Source: an uncultured Acetobacter sp.
Lineage (GTDB): Bacteria; Pseudomonadota; Alphaproteobacteria; Acetobacterales; Acetobacteraceae
DNA: 18,546 nucleotides
Assembly (NCBI GenBank): GCA_937900755.1
Contig: CALCDN010000203.1
Coordinates: forward strand, 1-18,546
Direction of reading: 5' to 3'
Shown here: piece by piece, positions 8,901 through 16,277 of the stretch
Numbering within the stretch: position 1 is the first letter of the stretch
How the letters are laid out: every line of letters begins with the position of its first letter
Made by a program: the position numbers and the translations under genes
Notes under the pieces: generated by a model
The model's input: only the letters and a program-made list of their open reading frames with translations
Database searches by the model: none
Told to the model about the DNA's origin: nothing

Positions 8901-9105
8901 CCCATTGCATGCCTGCCTTGTCACGCGCTGGCTGGAGGTGCAGGGGCTGGAAGGGTCGGAAGCGGCACAATGGCATGAACAATGCCATTATGGAGAAGAC
9001 CCGGTTGATGCCTCCCGAAAATTTATTGATTGGCTGGTCGAAAGAATAGTCAACGCCAATAGTAAACGTCAGTCCCTGCTGGAAAGCGCAAAAGCGGGTT
9101 TATGA
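5932..9105 (+). CDS. Multidomain c-di-GMP enzyme: GAF - GGDEF - globin-like - GAF - EAL - C-terminal extension
   Basis: A 1057-residue soluble protein (from ATG 5932; TTG 5920 is an alternative). Domains: GAF about 10-160; GGDEF about 165-360 with intact GGDEF at 270-274 and an RxxD inhibitory site (R261, D264) exactly five residues before it; an alpha-helical segment about 380-535 whose pattern LGTIHTLCGISP...GEAY resembles globin-coupled sensors, with candidate heme ligand His462; a second GAF about 540-690; EAL about 700-955. The EAL domain keeps EAL (738-740), the INMPP asparagine, ELLE, DD 856-857, IKVD and Glu914. Both diguanylate cyclase and phosphodiesterase activity are therefore possible. 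About 100 residues follow the EAL domain. In acetic acid bacteria c-di-GMP activates cellulose synthase, and heme-based oxygen control of such enzymes is known, so oxygen- or NO-sensing is a reasonable inference. The globin call rests on motif reading only. GGAAGGG lies 13 bases upstream, a long spacing. The gene is convergent with the next one. Confidence 0.9.
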   Translation: MGNTTNPDLVHRLYRALLNTADAVLQATTESEMCDKTCSDLVYDALFQAVWIGRKNESDTLHILSCMGAGTQGIANLKFSFDENAPQFPVAVEAWDRQTLVYSNDELSEQKNTPWYDFLLRNQWRAVLAVPIWRGGVCWAVISFVSARTDMFDEQCIGLCQKVAELLGHALDKLDGQKRLEKLQNEEARRARHDPLTGLPNRLALEEYMPQAMARAVRQGCSVAVGMLDLDDFKQVNDGYGHEAGDRLLQTLGRRLQEHVRHTDYVARLGGDEFVIVLEHLDPLLQVTQATKILDNLHKAVETPFSIGHDAFAMVGMTLGLALYPVDGEDPDTLLRRADAAMYLSKQNKASRKNWWCMASNARQLPAEEAVEQIAFNPYGPEAAELLTRAKSFLTRIRQNFIECFYDSLAKMDDAQSVLSILAPEQLEKLKHQQAAHLDFLLGAQTQRQDILQLAGQLGTIHTLCGISPALLGEAYSIYRRLLIDSLDKALLRAYDRYHILLTTEMRLQDDKGAQLAAGQQVEEQYFSLLSTRLPVAGCVWPDVSGQGVEALGKLPGIRAVLLFRMNPAGELVVEHSGGSAGAHLTNTLKQKISQPVVNAQSIFGNTVTGLAWRTRQQQTCASYSTDPNAAPWRGMMETLGICSSISIPISMEEEQVAVVLALFGAYPNQFETQRMQQFARSLQHRWEQMWMRCCFQRGSAVTEEQSCYIRDRLFSDGLRMYVQPIVNLRTGVLLEVEALVRIQDTNGAIIEPGSFLSLLGQNELDRLFHMGLEDCLTLLEQWQNDGQVINLAINMPPTYLLNEDGPAWVAGALQRHGIRPEQLTVELLETQMIDPTIQDIAIQKFKATGVKIAIDDLGSGYSNLLRLSSLPFDIIKVDQGLLRNIRTAPLQTFSMVKSVLDMGADFHELVIVEGLEDDDVIEAIYHLGCRYGQGYGISPPMPPEQFAQWYAAYRVKVHACKHAKELVSDLGVLAYHWMSTRGGQSASKHPLHACLVTRWLEVQGLEGSEAAQWHEQCHYGEDPVDASRKFIDWLVERIVNANSKRQSLLESAKAGL

Positions 9106-9125
9106 TATCTTGCTTGGCCTTGCGG

Positions 9126-9168
9126 CCTGCCTGCTCAGGAGAGACATGAGCAGGCAGGATTTATCTTG
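9126..9168 (+). terminator. Strong hairpin terminator between convergent genes
   Basis: A perfect 12-bp stem CCTGCCTGCTCA (9126-9137) / TGAGCAGGCAGG (9147-9158) with a 9-base loop is followed by ATTTATCTTGT. It lies 20 bases after the c-di-GMP gene stop. It can serve the plus-strand gene and perhaps also the convergent glycosyltransferase gene. Confidence 0.8.
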
Positions 9169-9224
9169 TCTGTGATGCCAGATTTATCAGGATATTTTGC
9201 AAAGATGACGACAAAGTCTGTTTT

Positions 9225-10190
9225 TTAAACCTTGTCCTGAATAAAAAATTTGGGGCGATGTTTGGTTTCCATATAAATTTTTCCAATGTATTCGCCAATT
9301 ACGCCCAGGCAGAGCAATTGGACTCCTCCCAAAAAGAAAATGGAAATTTCCATCGAGGCCCATCCAAGTAAAGCATGGCCATAAAATTTTTGCACAATTA
9401 CAAAAATACTAATCAGTATTGAAAACAGGCATGTAATAGCGCCAAGAAGAGAAATCAATCTCAAAGGTTTTATTGTCAGGGACGTAATGCCTTCAATGGC
9501 CAATGAAAGCATTTTATAAAATGGGTATTTGGATTCACCCGCAGAGCGCTCTTTGCGTGCGTAAAACACCTGAGTGCTTCTATAGCCCAGTAAAGGCACC
9601 ATACCGCGCAGATATATATTCTGCTCTTCAAACTGTAACAGATTTTGTAAGGCGCGGCGGCTCATGAGCCTGAAATCAGCATGATTGGCGACCTGCTGAA
9701 TACCCATGATCTCCATGAGTTTATAAAAACTGTTGGCGCTCCATCGTTTAAAGAAGCTGTCACTGGAGCGGTCGGAGCGTACGCCATAGACGATTTCATT
9801 CCCATCCATGTATTTTTCAATCATTTTGGGAATACACTCAATGTCATCCTGCAAATCGGCATCTATACTGACGCTGATGTCTGTTTCTGTACAAGACAAG
9901 CCTGCCATCAATGCGATCTGGTGCCCGCGGTTACGAGAAAGCCTGATCCCATGTACCAGACGATCTGCTTGGGCGGCCTGCTCAATCAGGGTCCACGTTT
10001 TGTCATGGCTTCCATCGTCCACAAACAGGATATGGCTATGCACACTGATTTTTTTTTCCTGAATTTTTTTTTCTAAAAGGGATTTTAGTTCAGACAAACA
10101 GAAAAAGAAGACATCTTCCTCATTATAGCAAGGGACAACGATCGTAAGAGAAGGAATATCTACTCTATGCTGTGGAGAAAGCGTGTGCAT
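9225..10190 (-). CDS. gtrB: GtrB-type polyprenyl-phosphate glycosyltransferase (GT2, DPM1-like)
   Basis: A 321-residue GT2 enzyme. The N-terminal catalytic domain starts with TIVVPCYNEED and has the nucleotide-binding DDGS (58-61) and the metal-binding DADLQD (110-115) typical of dolichol-phosphate mannose synthase and GtrB/ArnC-type transferases. Two hydrophobic helices follow at about 245-268 and 276-300, as in GtrB. Known role of the family: transfer of a sugar (often glucose from UDP-glucose) to undecaprenyl phosphate at the cytoplasmic face, giving the donor for a membrane GT-C transferase. The two membrane proteins divergently encoded next door are natural partners. The coding sequence is clearly AT-richer than the flanking core-type genes, which suggests horizontal acquisition. 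The start at 10190 has only a weak AGAGG upstream. The precise sugar cannot be told. Confidence 0.85.
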   Translation of the reverse strand: MHTLSPQHRVDIPSLTIVVPCYNEEDVFFFCLSELKSLLEKKIQEKKISVHSHILFVDDGSHDKTWTLIEQAAQADRLVHGIRLSRNRGHQIALMAGLSCTETDISVSIDADLQDDIECIPKMIEKYMDGNEIVYGVRSDRSSDSFFKRWSANSFYKLMEIMGIQQVANHADFRLMSRRALQNLLQFEEQNIYLRGMVPLLGYRSTQVFYARKERSAGESKYPFYKMLSLAIEGITSLTIKPLRLISLLGAITCLFSILISIFVIVQKFYGHALLGWASMEISIFFLGGVQLLCLGVIGEYIGKIYMETKHRPKFFIQDKV

Positions 10191-10629
10191 TTACGAGAGC
10201 CAACCTCTTGAAAACCGCGACTGAAAACTGTGGTCAGACGTGTATATATGATGTTCTCCCCTTTTTGTATCCATACGAATAAAGGGGTGGTTCCCTTTTT
10301 CAAGGCCACGGGTTCATGCCGGGAATAACCAATTCAGGGCATGCATTGGAGATATGTCGCCCAGGTATCAAGGTCGACAGGATTTACTCTATTTCGTGCG
10401 TGGATTACGGAACACCCCGCCCGCACAGCTCGGTTAAAGAGCCCGATTACAATGGGGGGGATTGCTCTGCTGTCTGCTATCAACGCCGGGCTGTATGGGC
10501 CGTTCCCCAAGGAGAAAAAGGGTGCCTGCAAGCTTCACGCTTCAGTCATGACAACAGATGAAAATTTTCAGTTAATGATATATCTTTTTAGACTAATTTT
10601 GGGTATATAGCGCCCACATGGAGTGGGTA
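10191..10629. other. Divergent intergenic region in the glycosylation island
   Basis: This region separates the gtrB-like gene (minus) from the membrane-protein gene (plus). Open frames of 65-89 codons overlap at about 10316-10610 in three frames, none with recognisable family features or a convincing ribosome binding site. Part of it (about 10310-10540) is more GC-rich than the genes on both sides and may be leftover sequence from before insertion of the island. A -10-like TATATA is at 10604-10609, without a matching -35. No transposase remnant or terminal repeat was recognised. Confidence 0.4.
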
Positions 10630-12072
10630 ATGAGCATGAGTGATTTAAAAAATAAATTTAAAGAAAATACAATTCTGCGAATAAATACTTTTAAAATTTG
10701 TGCCTCATTATTCATTCTGACGTTTTTGGTGTATTTGACAAGCTTTTTCTTGGCCCCTTTCAATGATTGGGACGTCAGTTTTTATCCAGTGATTGGCAGG
10801 GGAATATTCGAGCACCATATTCTGCCATATGATTATGCGTTTGATCACAAGCCCTATCTGGTCTACGTCTTTTATTATGTCTGGTGCCAGATTGAGCCAG
10901 TTCTGAATGGGAGATTTACCCTCCTGGCCATGTTTTCCGCAGGCGTGGCATCCTATTTTCTAGGGAAAACATATGGTGTCGACAAGTGGAAAATTATGTT
11001 CTGCTTGTGTATTTTTTCAGCGTTCAGTGATTTCTTTGACGGAAATACAGAGTCTATACAAATAAGCTTAATATCCATTTTTGTTTATTTAATAATAAGT
11101 AGTTGTAAATCAAACGAGCGCATTTTTCTTTTTTGTGCGGGTATGGTTTGTTCCGTGGCGTCTAACGTCAATTATCTATCCGGGTTTATACTGGCCCTTC
11201 TTTCCGGGACATTTTTTGTATGTACACCGTTGAGAATTTATAGAGTTCTGTGGTTTTTGTTTGGGTCCGTTCTCTCTCTATTTTTGATATTTTTACCATT
11301 TTTCGTCTCGAAGCATGGAGATGTTCGTGAATATTTTGCCATGCAACATCATTTCATTCATAATTATTCTTCGAGCCTGAATGAAAGATTGACCGGAATT
11401 TTCTATTTGGCATTGGTTTTACTTCTGCTGGCACCAATTATAGTTTCATGGTTCCGGGAAAAGTATTATACAGTAGACATAAGATATAAAATCCTGTCTT
11501 TTTGGTTTGTTTTTTCTGCTCTGGCAACAGCACTGTCTGGGCATACATTCAGGCATTATTTTTCTTTGTTGTATGTTCCAGTTATTCTGATGTTGGTCAT
11601 TGTGCATCATGATGGAAAACTAAAATATCGCTATGCACTTCTTCCGTTCGTTCTGTGGGTTGAGTTTTCAATGATACAGGTCGTGGTTTCTAACGTGAAC
11701 AGCATGAAGCACACGGAAAGAGAGAACCCGGAATTTGTCGCAAGCATTGTGGGAAAGCACACGGTTTTGAATATAGATTCAGATCATGCCCTGTACTATC
11801 TGGCAAACTTGGAACCATTTGAGAAATATGCGTTTCAGGGGCAAATGGAAATTTACTATAAAGAGAATTATAACGAAATTTATATGAATGATCTTATGAA
11901 GGAACCAAAGTTTGTCATTTTACCATACCGTGGGTGTGCCGATAAAGCAGTTGATAAAAGTATTTGTGATTTCATGTTAGCAAACTATAAGTTGGATTAT
12001 GTATCCTATAGTAGAAACCATCTTAAAAAAAGCAACAGAAGATATTATGAACTCTATGAGTTAGTCAGGTAG
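10630..12072 (+). CDS. Polytopic membrane protein, probable GT-C-type glycosyltransferase
   Basis: A 480-residue protein with roughly ten hydrophobic segments. After the first one comes an acidic loop FNDWDVSFYP (Asp46, Asp48), followed by HKPYLVYVFYYVW. This is the layout of GT-C transferases (PMT/ArnT-like), in which an acidic residue in the first periplasmic loop is catalytic and the sugar donor is a polyprenyl-phosphate sugar. No specific family is recognised with certainty. ATG 10630 is preferred over ATG 10618 because GGAGTGGG (10620-10627) makes a well-spaced ribosome binding site for it. The gene is strongly AT-rich with many ATA and AAA/AAT codons, unlike the chromosomal neighbours. 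It lies beside a GtrB-type donor synthase and a GtrII-type protein, which supports a role in decorating lipopolysaccharide or another surface glycan. Confidence 0.7.
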   Translation: MSMSDLKNKFKENTILRINTFKICASLFILTFLVYLTSFFLAPFNDWDVSFYPVIGRGIFEHHILPYDYAFDHKPYLVYVFYYVWCQIEPVLNGRFTLLAMFSAGVASYFLGKTYGVDKWKIMFCLCIFSAFSDFFDGNTESIQISLISIFVYLIISSCKSNERIFLFCAGMVCSVASNVNYLSGFILALLSGTFFVCTPLRIYRVLWFLFGSVLSLFLIFLPFFVSKHGDVREYFAMQHHFIHNYSSSLNERLTGIFYLALVLLLLAPIIVSWFREKYYTVDIRYKILSFWFVFSALATALSGHTFRHYFSLLYVPVILMLVIVHHDGKLKYRYALLPFVLWVEFSMIQVVVSNVNSMKHTERENPEFVASIVGKHTVLNIDSDHALYYLANLEPFEKYAFQGQMEIYYKENYNEIYMNDLMKEPKFVILPYRGCADKAVDKSICDFMLANYKLDYVSYSRNHLKKSNRRYYELYELVR

Positions 12073-12136
12073 TGCGCAATTGTTCCAGATAATAAGAATG
12101 TTGGTCCGCACAACCAGGGCGAAAAGGAATAGATAC

Positions 12137-12184
12137 CATGACAATTGTGTTGGCTTTGTCATGAAAGTTTTATAAAGTTATGTT
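12137..12184 (+). promoter_or_regulatory. Inverted repeat overlapping a candidate sigma-70 promoter
   Basis: A perfect 8-bp inverted repeat CATGACAA (12137-12144) / TTGTCATG (12156-12163) with an 11-base spacer lies between the two membrane-protein genes. The right arm contains TTGTCA (12156-12161), a -35 match of 5 of 6, followed after 17 bases by TATGTT (12179-12184; 4 of 6). It may be an operator-promoter for the downstream gene. Alternatively the stem, followed by AAAGTTTTATAAAG, is a terminator for the upstream one. Confidence 0.4.
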
Positions 12185-12229
12185 TAGACACAAAGTGTAT
12201 TTTTTGATGCCAGTTAGAGTCGTAAACAT

Positions 12230-13720
12230 ATGCACGCGTTAGATAAAATTATCAGAAGCAAAAGCTTTATTTTTGTTTTTGCGGCTTACATTTTGTTCTG
12301 TTTGCCAATATTTTTAGCCAATATATACTATATGGACGATAACGCTCGTGCATTGTACGGATACACTTGGAGTAAAAGTGGCCGCATATTCTCAACATTT
12401 ATAATGAATGTTCTGGATCTACGGATCAATGATATTATCGATTGTGCGCCGTTAGGGCAAATTTTAGGTCTGTGCGTTCTGGCCTATGCAGCACTTTCCC
12501 TAACGCAAAGAATAACACGCCAACCCGATCCCGACGTGTTCTCATTGTGTGTCTGTGGCCTGCCTCTCGCGGTACAGCCTTTTTTCCTTGAAAATCTGTC
12601 ATACAAGTTTGATGCCTTGCCTATGCTTATGGGGCAGGCTTGTGCCGTGTTCGCAAGTGCTGTGTCCCTGGACGGGACAGTACGCCGAAAATTGGGCGTG
12701 TATATAACTCTCATATTCAGCATCATGGCGTTTTACCAGCCAGGCCTGAATACATTCCTGGGTCTTTCCCTGGTTGTTTTTCTCTCGGATTGTCAGCAGG
12801 CTGACTGTGTGAGCGCATGGCATTCTCTCGGGTTGAAAATTGTCTCTCTGCTTGTGGTGGGCGGCTTTTATAAAGCATTGATTGTGCATTATTTTGTGCA
12901 TGGTGATTTTGAAAGCAGCCATGCCGCGGCCATTAGCCTGCACGATGTGTCCCTTGCACAGTTCAGGAGTAATGCGGCGAGTGTGCTCAACTTGCTGAAC
13001 GCACTCCTGTCGGGTGGTTTAAAACCGATATTGCTCGGTATATATCTGGTGGCAACAGTCAGTACATTAATTCTGGGTTTTAAATACATACAGAAAAAAA
13101 CGAAATTAGATATTTGCACAGGGTTCTTTATTATGACTGTACCCTTTGCAATACTATTCTTGCTGTCAGGGATTATGTTTCTTCTGAAAAATCCTTATCA
13201 GGCTCCCCGAACATTTATGCCTTTTTCGGCATGCATGGTGTTTGCCAATTTTTTCTTTTTGCAGCCATTCGCCAGAAAATTTCGTTGGATTGCGCTACTT
13301 CCCATAGCCTACTTTTTTGTTATCGCGTTCAGTTATGGCAATGTCATTGCAGAAAACGCCAGATTCCAGACATATCATATAGAGCGTGTCGCTGGCATGC
13401 TGGAGAATGTAGGGTTTGAACCCGGGGATGATTTGTTCCTTTATGGTCATGAAATACAATCTCCCATCGTACATAATGCTATCGTGGCTATGCCTGTACT
13501 TGGCCCGCTATTGCCACGCCAGGGTATTCATGAAGATGATATTTTTGGATACTCACTGCTACATGGGCGCGGCATAGACAGCCGTGAGCATACGGCTCAG
13601 GAGTGGGAAGCGGCCCGTACGTGCCTCAACCCGGAGTATCGTGTGCATATGGCATCCGATTTTGCTGTTTTTCGTAAGGATCATACGTTCTGTGTGCAGG
13701 AGCAGCCCCCAGGAGGGTAA
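12230..13720 (+). CDS. GtrII-family membrane glycosyltransferase-like protein
   Basis: A 496-residue polytopic membrane protein. The N-terminal pattern, one hydrophobic helix and then ANIYYMDDNARALYGYTWSK with Asp36-Asp37, followed by GRIFSTF and APLGQILG, is that of the GtrII (serotype-conversion glucosyltransferase) family. Members use a polyprenyl-phosphate sugar made by GtrB to modify O-antigen or a related glycan on the periplasmic side. About ten hydrophobic segments follow, then a soluble C-terminal domain of roughly 110 residues. Codon use is intermediate: AT-rich at the start, less so toward the end. The ribosome binding site is weak (TTAGAG about 13 bases upstream). It lies 157 bases after the other membrane protein and has its own promoter candidate, so it may or may not be co-transcribed. 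Confidence 0.8.
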   Translation: MHALDKIIRSKSFIFVFAAYILFCLPIFLANIYYMDDNARALYGYTWSKSGRIFSTFIMNVLDLRINDIIDCAPLGQILGLCVLAYAALSLTQRITRQPDPDVFSLCVCGLPLAVQPFFLENLSYKFDALPMLMGQACAVFASAVSLDGTVRRKLGVYITLIFSIMAFYQPGLNTFLGLSLVVFLSDCQQADCVSAWHSLGLKIVSLLVVGGFYKALIVHYFVHGDFESSHAAAISLHDVSLAQFRSNAASVLNLLNALLSGGLKPILLGIYLVATVSTLILGFKYIQKKTKLDICTGFFIMTVPFAILFLLSGIMFLLKNPYQAPRTFMPFSACMVFANFFFLQPFARKFRWIALLPIAYFFVIAFSYGNVIAENARFQTYHIERVAGMLENVGFEPGDDLFLYGHEIQSPIVHNAIVAMPVLGPLLPRQGIHEDDIFGYSLLHGRGIDSREHTAQEWEAARTCLNPEYRVHMASDFAVFRKDHTFCVQEQPPGG

Positions 13721-14092
13721 TTTCTTATTATCCGGGTTTGCCGCGGGTTTCAGGGCATTATGGTTAAAAGCGACCGCTCGTTGATGATGTGCTGTTGTAC
13801 CAGAGACACCAGCTTGTGGTGTCTGGCGGGGGAAATGTCAGCCATATTGGCGGGAGAGTTTCCCCCTCGGGCTTGAGGACCGCAATTCAAGCCTTGCCGA
13901 CCTCCAGGCTGGTTTAGAACTCCAGAACACCATGGTGGACATGGCCTCTACGGTATTACTCTCCATATCGCACATGGACATGGAGCGAGAGAGTGTGTTT
14001 ACGACTGTTATTGTTTAATGATGATATTCTGTCTCAGGCAGAAGTTTTGCGCTGTACAAAAAATCAATCAGCATGAAGACTCTGAAGTTGGT
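13721..14092. other. Intergenic region between island and modC
   Basis: It holds a hairpin AGACACCA / TGGTGTCT (13804-13811 / 13817-13824; 5-base loop) without a T-run, then a probable broken small reading frame (separate entry at 13835-14018). The stretch 14019-14092 shows no gene. It contains a run of six A at about 14060, which on the minus strand is a T-run that could end the modABC transcript, but a clear stem was not found. Confidence 0.4.
13835..14018 (+). pseudogene. Possible frameshifted small gene or gene remnant
   Basis: From ATG 13835 the frame reads MSAILAGEFPPRA and stops. If one base of the C-run at 13862-13866 is removed, it continues through SSLADLQAGLELQNT and MVDMASTVLLSISHMD to TAA at 14016-14018, giving about 60 residues. 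The second part reads like a genuine amphipathic helical protein rather than random frame. No family is recognised. GGGGG before the ATG is too close for a good ribosome binding site. Either this is a decayed gene (or a sequencing error in the homopolymer), or the downstream frame is a chance opening. Confidence 0.3.
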
Positions 14093-14731
14093 TTATTCAG
14101 CGTGTTGTATGGAGGGCCAGTCCAGAATGTGGCTGGCAATCATGCGGAGCTCTTCCGAATCATGTGATACATAAAGTGTGTGTATTTGTTTTTGAGTTAA
14201 AAAGTCTTTTATATAAACTAAAATCTCATTTTTTATGTTTACATCCAGAGCGGACAAAGGTTCATCCATCAGCAGGAGTTTGGGCTGTGTCAGCAGGGCA
14301 CGACCTATGGCAACGCGTTGGCGCTCTCCACCAGAAAGTGCTTGGGTGCTGCGCTTGAGCAGCGCGTGTAGGCGCAGGGCGTCGACAATTTCCTCATAAA
14401 AAAGGTCTTTCCCCTGGCGGTGGGACATACCGAAGCGCAGATTTTTTTCAACGCTCAGATGTGCAAACAGGCCGCCGTCTTGCGGCACATACCCAATGGC
14501 CCGTTTCCATGGGGGGAGAAATGTTGTGTCGTCCTGCCATGTTTCATCGCCCAGCCGGCAGTGCCCTTTGGGGAAGTGGTGCAGGCCGGCAATGCCACGC
14601 AACAGGCTTGTTTTGCCGCATCCCGAAGGCCCGCGTATGCCGGTAATGCCGGGGCAGGTTATGTTGAAGGCGATATCCATTTCAAGCTGGTCTATGGGGC
14701 CCTGGAAATGAACAGACAGGTACTGTGGCAA
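14093..14731 (-). CDS. modC: Molybdate ABC transporter ATP-binding protein, short form without C-terminal Mop domain
   Basis: A 212-residue ABC ATPase. Walker A GPSGCGKT is at 34-41, Q-loop Gln84, signature LSGGERQR from 132, Walker B LLLMDE at 152-157 and switch His190. The N-terminal wording (short, acidic, GITGIRGPSG) and the position behind modA and modB identify ModC. Typical ModC is about 350 residues and ends with a TOBE/Mop molybdate-binding domain. This protein ends right after the ATPase domain, and a stand-alone Mop is encoded 1.9 kb away. The start is TTG 14731: the next in-frame ATG (residue 18) would cut the first strand, and AAGGA lies about 12 bases before TTG. It follows modB after 14 bases in the same operon. 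It powers molybdate import at the inner membrane. Confidence 0.9.
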   Translation of the reverse strand: MPQYLSVHFQGPIDQLEMDIAFNITCPGITGIRGPSGCGKTSLLRGIAGLHHFPKGHCRLGDETWQDDTTFLPPWKRAIGYVPQDGGLFAHLSVEKNLRFGMSHRQGKDLFYEEIVDALRLHALLKRSTQALSGGERQRVAIGRALLTQPKLLLMDEPLSALDVNIKNEILVYIKDFLTQKQIHTLYVSHDSEELRMIASHILDWPSIQHAE

Positions 14732-14745
14732 AGGGGTGGCGTTCC

Positions 14746-15447
14746 TTATCGGGTTCGGTGCGTCAGGCGCTTTTGTGTCAACCGCAGGGTGAGGATGGTT
14801 ATAAAAGCGAACGCCACCATTCCGCCAGCTATGGCGTGAGCTGAAGCCCAGTTGCCTGTTTCGACGTTATCAAAGAGCATAATGGAGAGGACGCGGGTCT
14901 GGCCGGGAATGTCACCGCCGATCATCAGCACAAGTCCAAATTCCCCGATCGTATGCGCAAAAGCGATAACGGCGCCGGCTATAACGCCTGGCGCCGCCAA
15001 AGGGAGTGCTACCGTCAGGAACGCCCGGAGCGGCGGGGCTCGCAAGGTGTAGGCGATTTCGAGCGGTTTGAAGCCAATGGTCTCAAACGCGGCTTGCGTG
15101 GACTGGACAATATAGGGCAGGGCCGCAATGACGGAGCCAATGGTCAGGCCTGCAAAACTGAATGCAAAGGTTGGCCTGCCGGTAATATGGGCGGCCAGGG
15201 CCCCAAGGCCTGATGGCCCCAAAAGCAGCAGAAGATAAAAGCCCAGCACGGTCGGTGGCAGCACCAGAGGGAGTGTGATGAGGCTTGATGCCACATCACG
15301 CCACCAGTTGCGGCTGCGGGCCAGCCACCATGCAAGGGGAATACCAATCGCGGTTGCAATGCCCGTTGTCACACAGGCCAGTACCACACTCAGGCGCAGG
15401 GCGGTAAAGACGCTGTTGGGGTCCATCAGGGCACTTGCTCCCGTCAT
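14746..15447 (-). CDS. modB: Molybdate ABC transporter permease
   Basis: A 233-residue inner-membrane protein with about five to six hydrophobic helices. The permease-ATPase contact (EAA) loop is at about 135-165 (FETIGFKPLEIAYTLRAP...VALPLAAPG), followed by the HTIGEFG segment that is characteristic of ModB. The length is close to the family norm. The ATG (15447-15445) overlaps the TGA of modA (15446-15444) as ATGA, which indicates translational coupling, and modC follows after 14 bases. It forms the molybdate channel with ModC on the cytoplasmic side and receives substrate from ModA. Confidence 0.95.
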   Translation of the reverse strand: MTGASALMDPNSVFTALRLSVVLACVTTGIATAIGIPLAWWLARSRNWWRDVASSLITLPLVLPPTVLGFYLLLLLGPSGLGALAAHITGRPTFAFSFAGLTIGSVIAALPYIVQSTQAAFETIGFKPLEIAYTLRAPPLRAFLTVALPLAAPGVIAGAVIAFAHTIGEFGLVLMIGGDIPGQTRVLSIMLFDNVETGNWASAHAIAGGMVAFAFITILTLRLTQKRLTHRTR

Positions 15448-16241
15448 GGCATGTCATATCCGTACGAGATAATGATGGCCCGTGCCTTCGTGCTTTGCAG
15501 GTAGGCCAGAAAAGCGCGTGCGGCCTGGTTTTGCGCCCCCTGCTTGAGCAGTACGACATCCTGGCGGATGGGGGGGTACAAGGCGGGAGGCACAACCCAT
15601 ACCGTTCCCTGATGTTGGTTATGCAGTTGTGAATAGGCGACAAAGCCCAGCTCGGCATTGCCGCTCTGGACGAACTGGTAGGCCTGCGCAATATCCATAC
15701 CCATGACAATGCGGGGTTGAAGCTGCTGCGCAAGGTGCAGCGTTTCCAGTGTTGCCACGGCGGCCGCGCCGTATGGGGCAACATCGGGTTTGCACAGGGC
15801 CAGGTGGCCGAAACTCCCTGTGCGCAGCGTGTTCTCACTCGCCGGGTATGCCGGGTTATTGCTCCAGAGTACCAGTTTGCCCACAGCGTAGGTAAACTGG
15901 CTTTTTTCTACGCCAAACCCATCCTTGAGCAGTTTCGCGGGCTTGGCCACGTCCGCGGACAGGAGCATGTCGTAATCTGCTCCTTGTTCAATCTGGATCA
16001 TGAACTGACCACTGGAGCCAAAGCTGGGAATAATAACATCACCGGTTTGTTGCATGAAGTCAGCAATCAACTCCTTGGCAGGGCCAATAAAGTTTGCGGC
16101 CACGGCCACGCGTGCCTGTTCGGCTCGGGTTATGGTGGGGACAAGAAGCCCCAGCACAGCAAAACAGAGCAGCGCAAGGCGCGTTGGTGAGGATGTCGGA
16201 TTTACGCCATTCGTGTTGGAGTCGGAATGAATCGATTTCAT
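15444..16241 (-). CDS. modA: Periplasmic molybdate-binding protein
   Basis: A 265-residue protein with a signal peptide (hydrophobic core about 21-36, likely cleavage after TRA at 38-40). The mature protein starts with RVAVAANFIGPAKEL and has FGSSGQF, the IEQGADYDMLLSAD segment and YAVGKLVLWS, the usual order of ModA ligand-binding and hinge motifs. It captures molybdate (possibly tungstate) in the periplasm for ModBC. The frame is open much further upstream (to 16550), but ATG 16241 is chosen: GGGAG lies 8 bases before it and the upstream residues look non-coding. A consensus sigma-54 promoter stands 37 bases before the start codon (separate entry). The stop overlaps the modB start. Confidence 0.95.
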   Translation of the reverse strand: MKSIHSDSNTNGVNPTSSPTRLALLCFAVLGLLVPTITRAEQARVAVAANFIGPAKELIADFMQQTGDVIIPSFGSSGQFMIQIEQGADYDMLLSADVAKPAKLLKDGFGVEKSQFTYAVGKLVLWSNNPAYPASENTLRTGSFGHLALCKPDVAPYGAAAVATLETLHLAQQLQPRIVMGMDIAQAYQFVQSGNAELGFVAYSQLHNQHQGTVWVVPPALYPPIRQDVVLLKQGAQNQAARAFLAYLQSTKARAIIISYGYDMP

Positions 16242-16277
16242 TATGATGCTCCCGCAAAAGCGGATGTCAGAAAGACC

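Noticed and set aside
10316..10610. Overlapping short frames in the divergent region, checked as transposase or gene remnant
   Set aside because: No recognisable motif in any frame, no terminal inverted repeats or target duplication seen.
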